Under the pieces are notes generated by a model. It was not told the DNA's origin and ran no database searches. It worked only from the letters and a program-made list of their open reading frames with translations. From positions 1 through 38,817 of the forward strand of contig CAJNBP010000014.1 in the NCBI GenBank assembly GCA_905221035.1: a stretch of 38,817 bases of DNA, written 5' to 3'. The translations under genes were made by a program, and so were the position numbers. The stretch is from a bacterium. GTDB taxonomy: Bacteria; Bacillota; Bacilli; Lactobacillales; Streptococcaceae. The number at the start of each line of letters is the position of its first letter. Positions within the stretch are counted from its first letter, which is position 1. Shown in pieces: positions 1 through 8,594 of the stretch.

Positions 1-1245
1 GTTGACACAGCTAAGAATGACGGAGCTGACACAATCGGCAAAGTACATGACAATGGAGATTTAGATAAAGTCAAAGATGCAGCTAAGAAAGCAATCGATC
101 AAGCAGCTGAAAGAGAAAAAGAAGAAATCAACAACGATGGAAGCTTAACTCAACCAGAAAAAGACGCGAAATTAGCAGAAGTAGACAAAGCTAAACAAGC
201 GGCTAAAGATAAGGTAGAAGCAGCGAAAGATGCAGATGCAGTAGAGAAAGCTAAGACAGCTGGTGAAAAAGCAATTGACCGCGTTCACAACAATGGAGAT
301 TTAGATAAAGTTAAACAAAACGCTAAAGATGCATTGGATGAAGCAGCAGAAGCTGAAAAAGACGAAATCAGAAAAGATCCAAGCTTAACAGAAACAGAAA
401 AAGCTGAAAAACTGAAAGAAGTAGATAAAGCTACAGAAGCAGCTAAGGCTAAAGTTGATGAAGCAAGCAATGCAGATGCGGTAGCGAAAGCTCAGAAAGA
501 CGGAGAAAAAGCTATCGATGATGTTCACAAACTTGGTGAAGTTAAGCATGAAATTCCAAATAATGCTCCAAGTGTAGAAGTACCAGAGTACACAGGAACT
601 ATTGGTTCAACAGGAGTAGATGGAAATGGAAACTTAATCACACCACCAGTAGTAGAAATTCCAGAGTACACAGGTACAATTGGAGCATCTGATGTGGATG
701 AAAATGGACATATTATTTCTACTCCAGTAGTGGACAAACCTGCATTAATCATTACTAAATGGATTGATGAAAATGGCAATGAGTTGAAACCAGCGGATGC
801 CAAAGCTCCATCAGTACCAGGTGAAGCGAATGAAGCATTTGAACATGGTGAAATTGAAGGTTATGTATTTGTAAGAACAGAAACTAAAGGTGATGTTGTA
901 ACTCATATCTTCAGAAAAGTAAGTCCAGTTAGACCAACAGGAGACGGTCAACAAAGACCAGCTACACCATCTGACGATACAAATCCTAGACCGGATACTT
1001 CTACCCCTGCTGAGGTGCCAACTACTCAACCGACTGAACAACCAAGTCAAACAGTTGAAGTGCCTGCTCAATTGCCGAACGAAGTGTCAGAAACGAACTC
1101 ATCGGTTTCTCAACCACAAGCAGTATTGCCAAATACTGGTACGAAAGCAGATCGTGCTAACGGTGCATTAGGACTTCTCTCTCTTCTTGGCGCATTTGGT
1201 TTGCTATTTGCTAAAAAGAAGAAAGATGATGAAGAAGAAGCTTAA
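1..1245 (+). CDS. LPXTG-anchored repeat surface protein, 5' end outside window
   Basis: The frame is open from base 1 to the TAA at 1243, so this is the C-terminal 414 residues of a larger protein. The first 160 residues are two 80-residue charged helical repeats, each ending in a K-A-x-x-A/G-x-x-A-I-D type motif, similar to DUF1542-type repeats. Two VPEYTG/IPEYTG segments follow, then a MucBP-like beta domain (about residues 245-305), a Pro/Thr-rich wall-spanning stretch, and a sortase signal: LPNTG at bases 1126-1140, a hydrophobic helix, and a KKKKDDEEE tail. It should be covalently attached to peptidoglycan by sortase A. A strong terminator follows. The upstream signal peptide and any adhesin head are not visible. 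Confidence is high for the class, low for the ligand. Confidence 0.9.
   Translation, partial: VDTAKNDGADTIGKVHDNGDLDKVKDAAKKAIDQAAEREKEEINNDGSLTQPEKDAKLAEVDKAKQAAKDKVEAAKDADAVEKAKTAGEKAIDRVHNNGDLDKVKQNAKDALDEAAEAEKDEIRKDPSLTETEKAEKLKEVDKATEAAKAKVDEASNADAVAKAQKDGEKAIDDVHKLGEVKHEIPNNAPSVEVPEYTGTIGSTGVDGNGNLITPPVVEIPEYTGTIGASDVDENGHIISTPVVDKPALIITKWIDENGNELKPADAKAPSVPGEANEAFEHGEIEGYVFVRTETKGDVVTHIFRKVSPVRPTGDGQQRPATPSDDTNPRPDTSTPAEVPTTQPTEQPSQTVEVPAQLPNEVSETNSSVSQPQAVLPNTGTKADRANGALGLLSLLGAFGLLFAKKKKDDEEEA
10..489 (+). repeat. Two tandem 240-bp coding repeats
   Basis: Units begin at about 10 and 250 with A-K-x-x-G and end before a third partial start at 490. Each encodes 80 residues with the same order: GDLDKVK, a Lys/Glu helix, a G/P-SLT turn, and A-D-A-V. 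More copies probably lie left of the window, because the frame enters mid-repeat. Confidence 0.85.
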
Positions 1246-1301
1246 ATAGATGATCTCATCTGATCCTTAGTAGCTTTCCCTACATGAAGTCTTTATAAAT
1301 C

Positions 1302-1351
1302 AAAAAGAACTAGAAAACTCACTCATTTGTGAGAACTCTAGTTCTTTTTTT
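1302..1351 (+). terminator. Intrinsic terminator of the LPXTG gene
   Basis: AAAAGAACTAGA pairs with TCTAGTTCTTTT. An inner CTCAC/GTGAG stem sits inside, and a run of seven T follows. Confidence 0.9.
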
Positions 1352-1354
1352 GTA

Positions 1355-1387
1355 TTTCATAAACATTTCATATTTGGATTTTATAAT
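1355..1387 (+). promoter_or_regulatory. Probable vex operon promoter with direct repeat
   Basis: A consensus -10 TATAAT lies at 1382-1387, 25 bases before the vex1 start. No good -35 is present at 17 bp. Instead the motif TTTCATA is repeated at about 1355 and 1367. Repeats in place of a -35 suggest an activator site; VncR is the obvious candidate (inference). Confidence 0.5.
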
Positions 1388-1412
1388 AGTCTTACAAATA
1401 TGGAGGTGACAA

Positions 1413-2690
1413 ATGAATCCAATCCAAAGAGCTTGGGCTTATGTCAGCAGAAAACGGCTGAGAAGTTTTATTTTATTTCTGATTTTATTGGTCCTATTGG
1501 CCGGAATTTCAGCCTGTTTGACTCTGATGAAGTCCAATAAGACGGTTGAAACCAATCTTTACAAATCACTCAACACATCTTTTTCTATTAAGAAGATAGA
1601 AAATGGTCAGACCTTCAAGTTGTCAGACCTAGCATCTGTAAGCAAGATTAAGGGACTGGAAAATGTCTCTCCTGAACTGGAGACGGTCGCAAAACTGAAA
1701 GACAAGGAAGCGGTGAGTGGTGAGCAGAGCGTGGAGCGTGATGATTTATCAGCTGTAGACAAGAACTTGGTTAGCTTAACAGCTCTTGAGGATTCATCCA
1801 AGGATGTCACCTTTACCAGTTCAGCTTTCAATCTAAAAGAAGGTCGTCATCTTCAAAAAGAGGATTCCAACAAAATCCTGATCCACGAAGAGTTGGCTAA
1901 GAAGAACGGTCTTTCTCTTCATGACAAGATTGGATTGGATGCTGGTCAGTCAGAAGCTGGTAAAGGACAAACTGTCGAGTTTGAAATCGTCGGCATATTT
2001 TCTGGTAAAAAACAAGAGAAATTTACAGGCTTGTCTTCAGACTTCAGTGAAAATCAAGTCTTTACAGACTATGAAAGTAGCCAAACGCTTCTGGGAAATA
2101 GTGAACCGCAAGTCAGTGCAGCCCGCTTCTATATAGAAAATCCTAAGGAAATGGACGGACTCATGAAGCAGGTGGAAAACTTGGCTTTAGAAAGTCAAGG
2201 TTACCAAGTCGAGAAGGAAAACAAGGCCTTTGAACAAATCAAAGACTCAGTAGCAACCTTCCAAACCTTCCTGACCATCTTCCTTTATGGGATGTTGATA
2301 GCAGGAGCAGGAGCCTTAATTTTGGTCTTGTCTCTATGGTTGAGGGAAAGGGTCTACGAAGTGGGAATTCTTCTGGCACTGGGAAAAGGTAAGAGCTCGA
2401 TCTTCCTACAATTCTGTTTAGAGGTGGTGTTGGTATCTCTCGGTGCTTTCCTTCCAGCATTTGCTGCAGGCAACGCAATCACAACTTACCTACTCCAAAC
2501 CCTACTAGCAAGTGGAGATCAGGTAGCCCTACAAGACACGCTAGCCAAAGCAAGCAGTTTATCAACCAGCATCCTATCTTTTGCAGAATCCTATGTTTTT
2601 CTAGTCCTGCTTAGTTGCTTGTCAGTAGCCCTTTGTTTCCTATTTTTATTTAGAAAATCGCCTAAGGAAATTTTATCATCTATTAGTTAA
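1413..2690 (+). CDS. vex1: Vex1, FtsX-like ABC transporter permease
   Basis: A 425-residue membrane protein with the MacB/FtsX layout: one N-terminal transmembrane segment (about 17-37), a large extracellular domain (about 40-285), then three C-terminal transmembrane helices with the ERVYEVGILLALG loop that contacts the ATPase. The start is preceded by GGAGGTGA. It is the first gene of vex1-vex2-vex3, and vex2 begins 12 bases after its stop. Vex1 and Vex3 should form the heterodimeric membrane part of an exporter. In pneumococcus this locus is linked to VncRS and to vancomycin/penicillin tolerance, though that role is disputed. The substrate cannot be read from sequence. Confidence 0.9.
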   Translation: MNPIQRAWAYVSRKRLRSFILFLILLVLLAGISACLTLMKSNKTVETNLYKSLNTSFSIKKIENGQTFKLSDLASVSKIKGLENVSPELETVAKLKDKEAVSGEQSVERDDLSAVDKNLVSLTALEDSSKDVTFTSSAFNLKEGRHLQKEDSNKILIHEELAKKNGLSLHDKIGLDAGQSEAGKGQTVEFEIVGIFSGKKQEKFTGLSSDFSENQVFTDYESSQTLLGNSEPQVSAARFYIENPKEMDGLMKQVENLALESQGYQVEKENKAFEQIKDSVATFQTFLTIFLYGMLIAGAGALILVLSLWLRERVYEVGILLALGKGKSSIFLQFCLEVVLVSLGAFLPAFAAGNAITTYLLQTLLASGDQVALQDTLAKASSLSTSILSFAESYVFLVLLSCLSVALCFLFLFRKSPKEILSSIS

Positions 2691-2702
2691 GAAGGAGAAA
2701 TC

Positions 2703-3350
2703 ATGACTTTATTACAATTACAAGATCTTACCTACCGTTATAAGAACACTGCTGAAGCAGTCCTATATCAGATCAATTATCATTTTGAACCTGGGAAATT
2801 TTACAGTATCATTGGTGAGTCAGGAGCAGGAAAATCCACTCTCTTGTCCCTCCTTGCTGGTTTAGATAGTCCTGTTGAAGGTTCGATTCTTTTCCAAGGA
2901 GAGGACATTCGTAAGAAGGGATATTCCTACCATCGTATGCACCATATTTCCTTGGTTTTTCAAAATTATAATTTGATTGATTATCTTTCTCCACTGGAAA
3001 ATATCCGCTTGGTCAACAAAAAGGCAAGCAAGGATACGCTTCTTGAGCTTGGTTTGGATGAAAGTCAGATCAAGCGGAATGTTCTCCAGTTATCAGGTGG
3101 CCAACAGCAACGTGTTGCCATAGCTCGTAGTCTGGTATCAGAAGCTCCAGTTATTCTAGCGGATGAGCCAACAGGAAATCTGGACCCTAAAACTGCTGGA
3201 GATATTGTCGAACTGCTCAAATCACTTGCCCAGAAAACAGGTAAATGTGTCATCGTCGTCACCCACAGCAAAGAAGTGGCACAAGCGTCAGATATTACAC
3301 TTGAGTTGAAGGACAAGAAACTGACTGAAACTCGCAATACGACGAAATAA
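2703..3350 (+). CDS. vex2: Vex2, ABC transporter ATP-binding protein
   Basis: A 215-residue nucleotide-binding domain of the LolD/MacB class. Walker A is GESGAGKST at residues 38-46, the signature is LSGGQQQR, Walker B is [12 protein letters not shown], and the H-loop is in VVTHS. The start has a GAAGGAG ribosome site. It lies between the two permease genes and powers the Vex1/Vex3 exporter at the inner face of the membrane. Complete, with no missing catalytic residue. Confidence 0.95.
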   Translation: MTLLQLQDLTYRYKNTAEAVLYQINYHFEPGKFYSIIGESGAGKSTLLSLLAGLDSPVEGSILFQGEDIRKKGYSYHRMHHISLVFQNYNLIDYLSPLENIRLVNKKASKDTLLELGLDESQIKRNVLQLSGGQQQRVAIARSLVSEAPVILADEPTGNLDPKTAGDIVELLKSLAQKTGKCVIVVTHSKEVAQASDITLELKDKKLTETRNTTK

Positions 3351-3404
3351 TTTGAGCTTTTCTGTTAGAACTATAAGAAAGAACAAAATCTAGAAAGGGA
3401 ACCT

Positions 3405-4784
3405 ATGTTACACAATGCATTTGCCTATGTTACAAGGAAGTTTTTCAAATCGATTGTCATCTTCCTGATTATTCTCCTCATGGCGAGCTTGAGTTTGGTT
3501 GGCTTGTCAATCAAGGGAGCTACTGCCAAGGCTTCTCAGGAGACTTTTAAAAATATCACCAATAGCTTCTCCATGCAAATCAATCGTCGCGTCAATCAAG
3601 GAACGCCTCGTGGTGCTGGAAATATCAAGGGTGAGGACATCAAAAAAATCACCGAAAACAAGGCCATCGAGTCTTATGTGAAACGCATCAACGCTATCGG
3701 AGATTTGACTGGATATGAACTGATCGAAACGCCAGAAACCAAGAAAAATCTAACACCTGACCGTGCCAAACATTTTGGAAGTAGCTTGATGATTACAGGT
3801 GTCAATGACTCCTCTAAAGAAGACAAGTTTGTCTCTGGTTCTTATAAACTGGTTGAAGGAGAGCACTTAACAAACGACGACAAGGACAAGATCCTCCTGC
3901 ACAAGGACTTGGCAGCCAAACACGGCTGGAAAGTAGGGGATAAGGTCAAACTAGACTCCAATATCTATGATGCAGACAATGAAAAAGGTGCTAAGGAAAC
4001 AGTCGAAGTGACAATCAAGGGGCTCTTTGATGGTCATAATAAGTCAGCAGTAACCTACTCACAAGAACTCTATGAAAATACAGCTATCACAGACATTCAC
4101 ACTGCTGCAAAACTTTATGGATACACAGAAGACACAGCTATTTATGGGGACGCAACCTTCTTTGTAACAGCGGATAAAAACTTGGATGATGTCATGAAAG
4201 AGTTGAATGGCATCAGTGGTATCAACTGGAAGAGCTACACACTGGTGAAGAGCTCCTCTAACTACCCAGCTCTTGAACAATCCATCTCTGGTATGTACAA
4301 GATGGCCAACCTCCTCTTCTGGGGTAGCTTGAGCTTCTCAGTTCTTCTCCTTGCCCTCTTGCTTAGTCTTTGGATCAACGCCCGTCGCAAGGAAGTGGGA
4401 ATCCTTCTCTCTATCGGTCTCAAGCAGGCAAGTATCTTGGGCCAATTCATTACCGAATCTATCTTGATTGCCATCCCTGCTCTTGTTTCTGCTTACTTCC
4501 TAGCTAGCTACACAGCGCGTGCAATCGGAAACACTGTTCTTGCCAATGTGACTTCAGGTGTTGCCAAGCAAGCCAGCAAGGCTGCACAAGCCTCTAACCT
4601 TGGTGGTGGTGCAGAAGTAGATGGCTTTAGTAAGACCTTGTCGAGCCTAGACATTTCTATTCAGACATCAGACTTTATCATCGTCTTTGTCCTTGCTTTG
4701 GTTCTAGTGGTTCTCGTTATGGCGCTTGCTTCAAGCAATCTCCTTAGAAAACAACCAAAAGAGCTCTTGCTGGATGGTGAATAA
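3405..4784 (+). CDS. vex3: Vex3, FtsX-like ABC transporter permease
   Basis: A 459-residue partner of Vex1 with the same plan: an N-terminal helix (about 14-36), an extracellular domain, and three C-terminal helices with NARRKEVGILLSIGL after the second helix. An inserted Ala/Gly-rich loop (about 385-415, GVAKQASKAAQ) precedes the last helix. It starts 54 bases after vex2 behind AAAGGGAA. I see no pep27-like peptide gene between it and vncR, although pep27 is reported from the pneumococcal locus. Confidence 0.93.
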   Translation: MLHNAFAYVTRKFFKSIVIFLIILLMASLSLVGLSIKGATAKASQETFKNITNSFSMQINRRVNQGTPRGAGNIKGEDIKKITENKAIESYVKRINAIGDLTGYELIETPETKKNLTPDRAKHFGSSLMITGVNDSSKEDKFVSGSYKLVEGEHLTNDDKDKILLHKDLAAKHGWKVGDKVKLDSNIYDADNEKGAKETVEVTIKGLFDGHNKSAVTYSQELYENTAITDIHTAAKLYGYTEDTAIYGDATFFVTADKNLDDVMKELNGISGINWKSYTLVKSSSNYPALEQSISGMYKMANLLFWGSLSFSVLLLALLLSLWINARRKEVGILLSIGLKQASILGQFITESILIAIPALVSAYFLASYTARAIGNTVLANVTSGVAKQASKAAQASNLGGGAEVDGFSKTLSSLDISIQTSDFIIVFVLALVLVVLVMALASSNLLRKQPKELLLDGE

Positions 4785-4878
4785 GTTTGAAAAAATTAGT
4801 CTAAAATAGAGACTACATCTTATTTTTCTATTCAAGAATGGTGGATAGAAAATGGATATTTAACAATTCAAAATAGAG

Positions 4879-4922
4879 CTGAAAGCAGTGGTGAAAATCA
4901 TTGCTTTCAGTTGCTTTCTTTG
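4879..4922 (+). terminator. Probable vex operon terminator
   Basis: CTGAAAGCA pairs perfectly with TGCTTTCAG, and TG/CA pairs extend the stem past a G.T wobble. The downstream tract is T-rich but interrupted (TTGCTTTCTTTGT), so termination may be partial. The 350-base gap between vex3 and the LysM gene holds this hairpin, a promoter and a second hairpin, but no gene. Confidence 0.6.
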
Positions 4923-4992
4923 TACTTTTGATGTAGGATGTGATATACTAAAATCGTGGAGTTCAGTGGAAGGACAATTTACAATTTCTATA

Positions 4993-5022
4993 TTCAAATA
5001 TGCATAAAAATTTATTTATAAT
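4993..5022 (+). promoter_or_regulatory. Candidate promoter of the LysM surface protein gene
   Basis: TATAAT at 5017-5022 with TTCAAA at 4993-4998, spacing 18. It would give a leader of about 105 bases containing the hairpin at 5069-5107. The surroundings are very AT-rich, so chance matches are possible. Confidence 0.45.
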
Positions 5023-5068
5023 TTGATTTTAAATAAATAGAAAACCTGTAGATACCTATCCAGACTGC

Positions 5069-5107
5069 AAAGGTAGACGGGCCTGCTGTGGCTGAGTTTG
5101 CCTTTTT
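5069..5107 (+). promoter_or_regulatory. Terminator-like hairpin in the 5' leader of the LysM gene
   Basis: AAAGGTAGAC pairs with GTTTGCCTTT (10 bp including two G.T wobbles). A small internal loop and a GGCC/GGCT stem follow, closed by TGCTGT, and then TTTTTAAAAA. It lies 28 bases before the start codon and downstream of the likely promoter. It could be an attenuator, the 3' end of a small RNA, or a leftover terminator. No open frame is associated. Confidence 0.55.
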
Positions 5108-5134
5108 AAAAAATATAAAATAGTGAGGAAAACA

Positions 5135-7774
5135 ATGAGACAAACAAATGTTAGAGGGACATTATCTCTCCGTGGCTTTAGAAAATTAAGAACTGGTGCA
5201 ATTGTTGCGACAGGTGTGATTTTATTGGGACTGGGCTTTTTAGCTCCAACTGTTTCCGCTAACGAACAAGATGGTGTTTGGGTAGCCAGAACAGTTGCAG
5301 AAGTAAAAGCTGATATTCAAAAAGAAGGTGATTTATTTAAGTATGTCATTAAGTGGGGAGATACATTAAGTGTTATCAGCGAAGCAAGCAATATCCCTGT
5401 AGATGTACTCCAAGAAATGAATCAAGTTTCAGGCAAGAATTTATTCTTACCGCACAATGAATTGTACTTTACCGAAGCTGAAACGATTTCAGATACAGTC
5501 ACAAAACACAAGATTGTCATCAAAGAAAGTGGTGCCAGTGGCGAAGTTCGCACTTACGAAGTTTTGATCAAGAAAGACCAGGAGACAAAAGCTCTTACCT
5601 TTGAATTAACAGATGTCACTGAGAAAGTTGAAAAAATGGCTGTGAACTATAGCCCAGTCTATCAGTCTGTATCAGCACCAATAGTGGAAAGTGCGGAAGA
5701 ATCAGGTGAAGAACTTACCTCAGCAGCACCAGCGCCAAAAGCAGAAGATCCAGCTGCCCCAGCGCCAAAAGCGGAAGAACCAGCAGGAACAACGCCAAAA
5801 GCGGAAGAGCCAGCTGCCCCAGCGCCAAAAGCAGAGGAACCAGTGGCCCCAGCACCAAAAGCAGAAGAGCCAGCTGCCCCAGCGCCAAAAGCAGAGGAAC
5901 CAACGACCCCAGCACCGAAAGTGGAAGAACCTGCAACACCAGCACCGAAAGTGGACGATCCAGCGGCCCCAGCACCGAAAGCAGAAGATCCAGCGCCCCC
6001 AGCGCCAAAAGCAGAGGAACCAACGACACCAGCACCGAAAGTGGAAGAACCTGCAACACCAGCACCGAAAGTGGACGATCCAGCTGCCCCAGCACCGAAA
6101 GCAGAAGAGCCAGCGGCACCAGCGCCAAAAGCAGAAGAACCAGTGGCACCAGCACCAAAAGCAGACGAGCCAGCGGCGCCAGCACCAAAAGTAGACGAGC
6201 CAGCAGCAGGCACAACGCCGAAAGCAGAAGACCCAGCAGCAGGCACAACGCCAAAAGCAGAAGACCCAGCAGCAGGCACAACGCCAAAAGCAGAAGACCC
6301 AGCAGCAGGCACAACGCCAAAAGCGGAAGAGCCAGCGACTCCAGCACCGGTAACCCCAAGTGAAGAATCACCGGTCACATCAGGCGATACCAATTCCACT
6401 ACACAGCCAGCTGGAGAAACAGGTAAATCTGAAACACCGTCAGAACCTTCCAATACTCCATCTGCGGAAACTACAAATGAATCAGGGAATGCAGCAGAAT
6501 CAAGTCCAGTAACAGACAACGCCCCTTCAAACACAGGGACTACAGAACAACCTGTAGCTTCAAATTCAAGTTCTGAATCACCAGCAGCGCCAGCACCAAA
6601 AGCAGACGAGCCAGCGGCAACACCAAAAGAAGATACTCCGTCTGAAGAAGTAGCACCTAAAGATGAAAAACTTGAGGAAGCAAAAAAAGATGGAAAAGAT
6701 GCTATTGAAAAAATTGCAGCTTCAAAACTTAGTGAAATTGAAAAAGTTAAAGATGAAGCAGAAAAAGCTAAGTTAGAAGCTAAATTAAAAGAATTAAAAG
6801 AAGCAGGATTAGAAGCGATAAATAATGCTAAAGATCACGATGCAGCAGTAGATGCTACGGATGAATATCAAACTAAGATTGATGAGATTAATGTTCCAGG
6901 TGAAGAATTACCAGCACCAAATTATAACAAAGATAATTTAACAAATGGACGTAATGAAGGTACTACCATTAATGATGGAAGTACAGCAATAGGTCATGGG
7001 TCAGGTGAAGCTACAGCAACAACTCCGACACAGCCTACTACTGAAAGATCAACTACTACAACAGCTACAGCACAACCTTCTTCAACTTCAGAAGGGACTT
7101 CAAGTTTTAGAAATGCCCCATCAGTTCAAGCAAGAGCAAGAAGAGTGGCACGTTCGACATCAGAACCAGATGGAACTGTAAATATTAGCTATAACTTCGC
7201 TGGAATGCCAGATATTCATGGTTTCCTATCTGACCCAGGAGAAAATAACACTGTCACAATTCCTGCTGGAACGAGTGAAGCACAGGCAAAAGAGCTAGTA
7301 AAAGAAAAAATTGAAGCCAAGATAAAAGACTTAGCTGCTAGAGGGTATCATGTGAAAAATGACATTATTTTTGAACAAGATACTACTGTGAAAAATTATA
7401 ACTACGTAGTCACTTTCACTAAGGAGGCTACAGGAACTACAGGTTTTAGAATGGCTCCAGCAGTTCAACCACGCGCTAGCAGAAATCGTAGAAGTCTAGA
7501 ACAGCCAGCTCCTCAAAAGGTCAAAGTCAATGTTTTTTATAACTTTGATCAAATGAAAGATATTGCAGGTTTCCTAGGAGATATCAATGGAATTCCTCTT
7601 GAAGTCGCGGAAGGTTCAACAAATGAACAGGTGAAAGAAGCGGTTAAGAGCCAAGTTGAAGCTAAGAAAGAAGAGTTGCGTAAACGCGGCTATACTTTTA
7701 AAGAGGACTATGTATATCAAGCTAATGGGAAAGATTATAACTACGTTGTAACATTTTCAAAAGTAGCTAAATAA
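5135..7774 (+). CDS. LysM-domain, proline-repeat secreted cell-wall protein
   Basis: An 879-residue secreted protein. The ATG at 5135 follows GAGG by 6 bases; an in-frame GTG at 5123 overlaps that ribosome site and is rejected. A signal peptide (about 1-43) ends near TVSANE. A LysM module (about 70-115, with GDTLSVIS) should bind peptidoglycan. About 20 decapeptides of the type APAPKAEEPA (about 198-405) form a stiff spacer. A Ser/Thr/Pro region follows, then a DUF1542-like helical segment (about 515-590). The C-terminus is two copies of an 85-residue alpha/beta domain (about 678-765 and 794-879), each preceded by an Arg-rich FR-x-AP-x-VQ linker and each ending in YNYVVTF. No LPXTG or choline repeats are present, so LysM is the likely anchor. 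It sits between vex3 and vncR. Function unknown. Confidence 0.88.
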   Translation: MRQTNVRGTLSLRGFRKLRTGAIVATGVILLGLGFLAPTVSANEQDGVWVARTVAEVKADIQKEGDLFKYVIKWGDTLSVISEASNIPVDVLQEMNQVSGKNLFLPHNELYFTEAETISDTVTKHKIVIKESGASGEVRTYEVLIKKDQETKALTFELTDVTEKVEKMAVNYSPVYQSVSAPIVESAEESGEELTSAAPAPKAEDPAAPAPKAEEPAGTTPKAEEPAAPAPKAEEPVAPAPKAEEPAAPAPKAEEPTTPAPKVEEPATPAPKVDDPAAPAPKAEDPAPPAPKAEEPTTPAPKVEEPATPAPKVDDPAAPAPKAEEPAAPAPKAEEPVAPAPKADEPAAPAPKVDEPAAGTTPKAEDPAAGTTPKAEDPAAGTTPKAEDPAAGTTPKAEEPATPAPVTPSEESPVTSGDTNSTTQPAGETGKSETPSEPSNTPSAETTNESGNAAESSPVTDNAPSNTGTTEQPVASNSSSESPAAPAPKADEPAATPKEDTPSEEVAPKDEKLEEAKKDGKDAIEKIAASKLSEIEKVKDEAEKAKLEAKLKELKEAGLEAINNAKDHDAAVDATDEYQTKIDEINVPGEELPAPNYNKDNLTNGRNEGTTINDGSTAIGHGSGEATATTPTQPTTERSTTTTATAQPSSTSEGTSSFRNAPSVQARARRVARSTSEPDGTVNISYNFAGMPDIHGFLSDPGENNTVTIPAGTSEAQAKELVKEKIEAKIKDLAARGYHVKNDIIFEQDTTVKNYNYVVTFTKEATGTTGFRMAPAVQPRASRNRRSLEQPAPQKVKVNVFYNFDQMKDIAGFLGDINGIPLEVAEGSTNEQVKEAVKSQVEAKKEELRKRGYTFKEDYVYQANGKDYNYVVTFSKVAK
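5726..6352 (+). repeat. Tandem 30-bp proline-rich coding repeats (about 20 units)
   Basis: Units encode A/T-P-A-P-K-A/V-E/D-E/D-P-x. Two higher-order features are visible. A 120-bp block (TTPAPKVEEP, then ATPAPKVDDP) occurs twice, near 5900 and 6020. Four nearly identical units encoding AAGTTPKAED lie in tandem at about 6202-6325. One more isolated unit lies near 6590. The pattern indicates recent slippage or unequal exchange. Confidence 0.92.
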
Positions 7775-7786
7775 TTTCCATTCCAT

Positions 7787-7834
7787 AGAGAGCCAAATGC
7801 AAGCAGAGAGAGCGATAGGCTCTCTTTGTTTTAT
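7787..7834 (+). terminator. Terminator of the LysM protein gene
   Basis: AGAGAGCC pairs with GGCTCTCT, followed by TTGTTTT. An alternative, shorter stem uses the second AGAGAGAGC inside the loop. Confidence 0.75.
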
Positions 7835-7852
7835 CTAGTGGTCAGTTTCTTA

Positions 7853-7881
7853 CAGACAAAAGGTTAGTAAGAGGCTATAAT
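7853..7881 (+). promoter_or_regulatory. Candidate vncRS promoter
   Basis: TATAAT at 7876-7881 with CAGACA at 7853-7858 and a 17-bp spacer, upstream of vncR and after the LysM gene terminator. It suggests vncRS is transcribed separately from vex here. Confidence 0.55.
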
Positions 7882-7937
7882 AAAAATAGAGTAGGTATTT
7901 ATTCTAAGAAAAATAAAAAATAGAGAGCAGTTAAAGT

Positions 7938-8594
7938 ATGAAAATTTTAATTGTAGAAGATGAAGAGATGATCCGTGAAGGGATCAGTGACTATTTAACG
8001 GATTGTGGCTATGAAACTATTGAAGCGGCGGACGGTCAGGAAGCCTTGGAGCAATTTTCCAGCTATGAAGTAGCCTTGGTTTTACTGGATATCCAAATGC
8101 CCAAGCTCAATGGCCTAGAAGTTCTAGCTGAGATTCGTAAAACCAGTCAGGTTCCTGTCTTGATGTTGACAGCTTTTCAGGATGAGGAATACAAGATGAG
8201 TGCCTTTGCCTCTCTGGCAGATGGCTATCTGGAAAAACCTTTTTCTCTGTCCCTCTTAAAAGTGAGGGTAGACGCGATTTTCAAGCGCTACTATGATACG
8301 GGACGAGTCTTCTCCTATAAGGATGCCAAGGTGGACTTTGAAAGCTATAGTGCAAGGCTAGCAGGAAAAGAAGTGGCCATTAATGCCAAAGAGTTGGAAA
8401 TTCTGGACTATCTGGTAAAAAATGAAGGCCGGGCCTTGACTCGATCTCAGATTATTGATGCGGTCTGGAAGGCGACAGATGAGGTCCCCTTTGACCGTGT
8501 CATTGATGTCTATATCAAGGAACTGCGGAAAAAGCTAGACTTGGACTGCATCCTTACTGTGCGCAATGTTGGTTATAAATTGGAGCGAAAATGA
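7938..8594 (+). CDS. vncR: VncR, OmpR-family response regulator
   Basis: A 218-residue regulator: receiver domain (1-115) with the phospho-acceptor D51 in LLDIQMPKLNG and acidic residues EDEE at the N-terminus, then a winged-helix DNA-binding domain (about 128-216) ending in RNVGYKLERK. Its cognate kinase gene overlaps it by 4 bases (ATGA), so the two are translationally coupled. In pneumococcus VncR acts with VncS beside vex1-3. The ribosome site is weak. The target genes are presumably vex and possibly the adjacent surface protein (inference). Confidence 0.93.
   Translation: MKILIVEDEEMIREGISDYLTDCGYETIEAADGQEALEQFSSYEVALVLLDIQMPKLNGLEVLAEIRKTSQVPVLMLTAFQDEEYKMSAFASLADGYLEKPFSLSLLKVRVDAIFKRYYDTGRVFSYKDAKVDFESYSARLAGKEVAINAKELEILDYLVKNEGRALTRSQIIDAVWKATDEVPFDRVIDVYIKELRKKLDLDCILTVRNVGYKLERK

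Noticed and set aside
4785..5134. Possible pep27-like peptide gene after vex3
   Set aside because: No short ORF starting MRKEFH or similar is visible. Only hairpins and a promoter are present.
5726..6352. CRISPR-like regular array
   Set aside because: The 30-bp units are contiguous, in frame and coding, with no unique spacers and no cas genes.
5691..6371. Additional long frames (plus and minus) over the same repeats
   Set aside because: Same periodic artefact, with Gln/Lys or Leu-rich low-complexity products. The LysM frame has the signal peptide and real domains.
5662..6534. 290-codon open frame on the minus strand across the LysM gene repeats
   Set aside because: It is a shadow of the proline-rich repeats: the repeated codons contain no stop complement. 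It has no ribosome site, and its Gly/Ala/Ser-Phe pattern repeats with the same 30-bp period.
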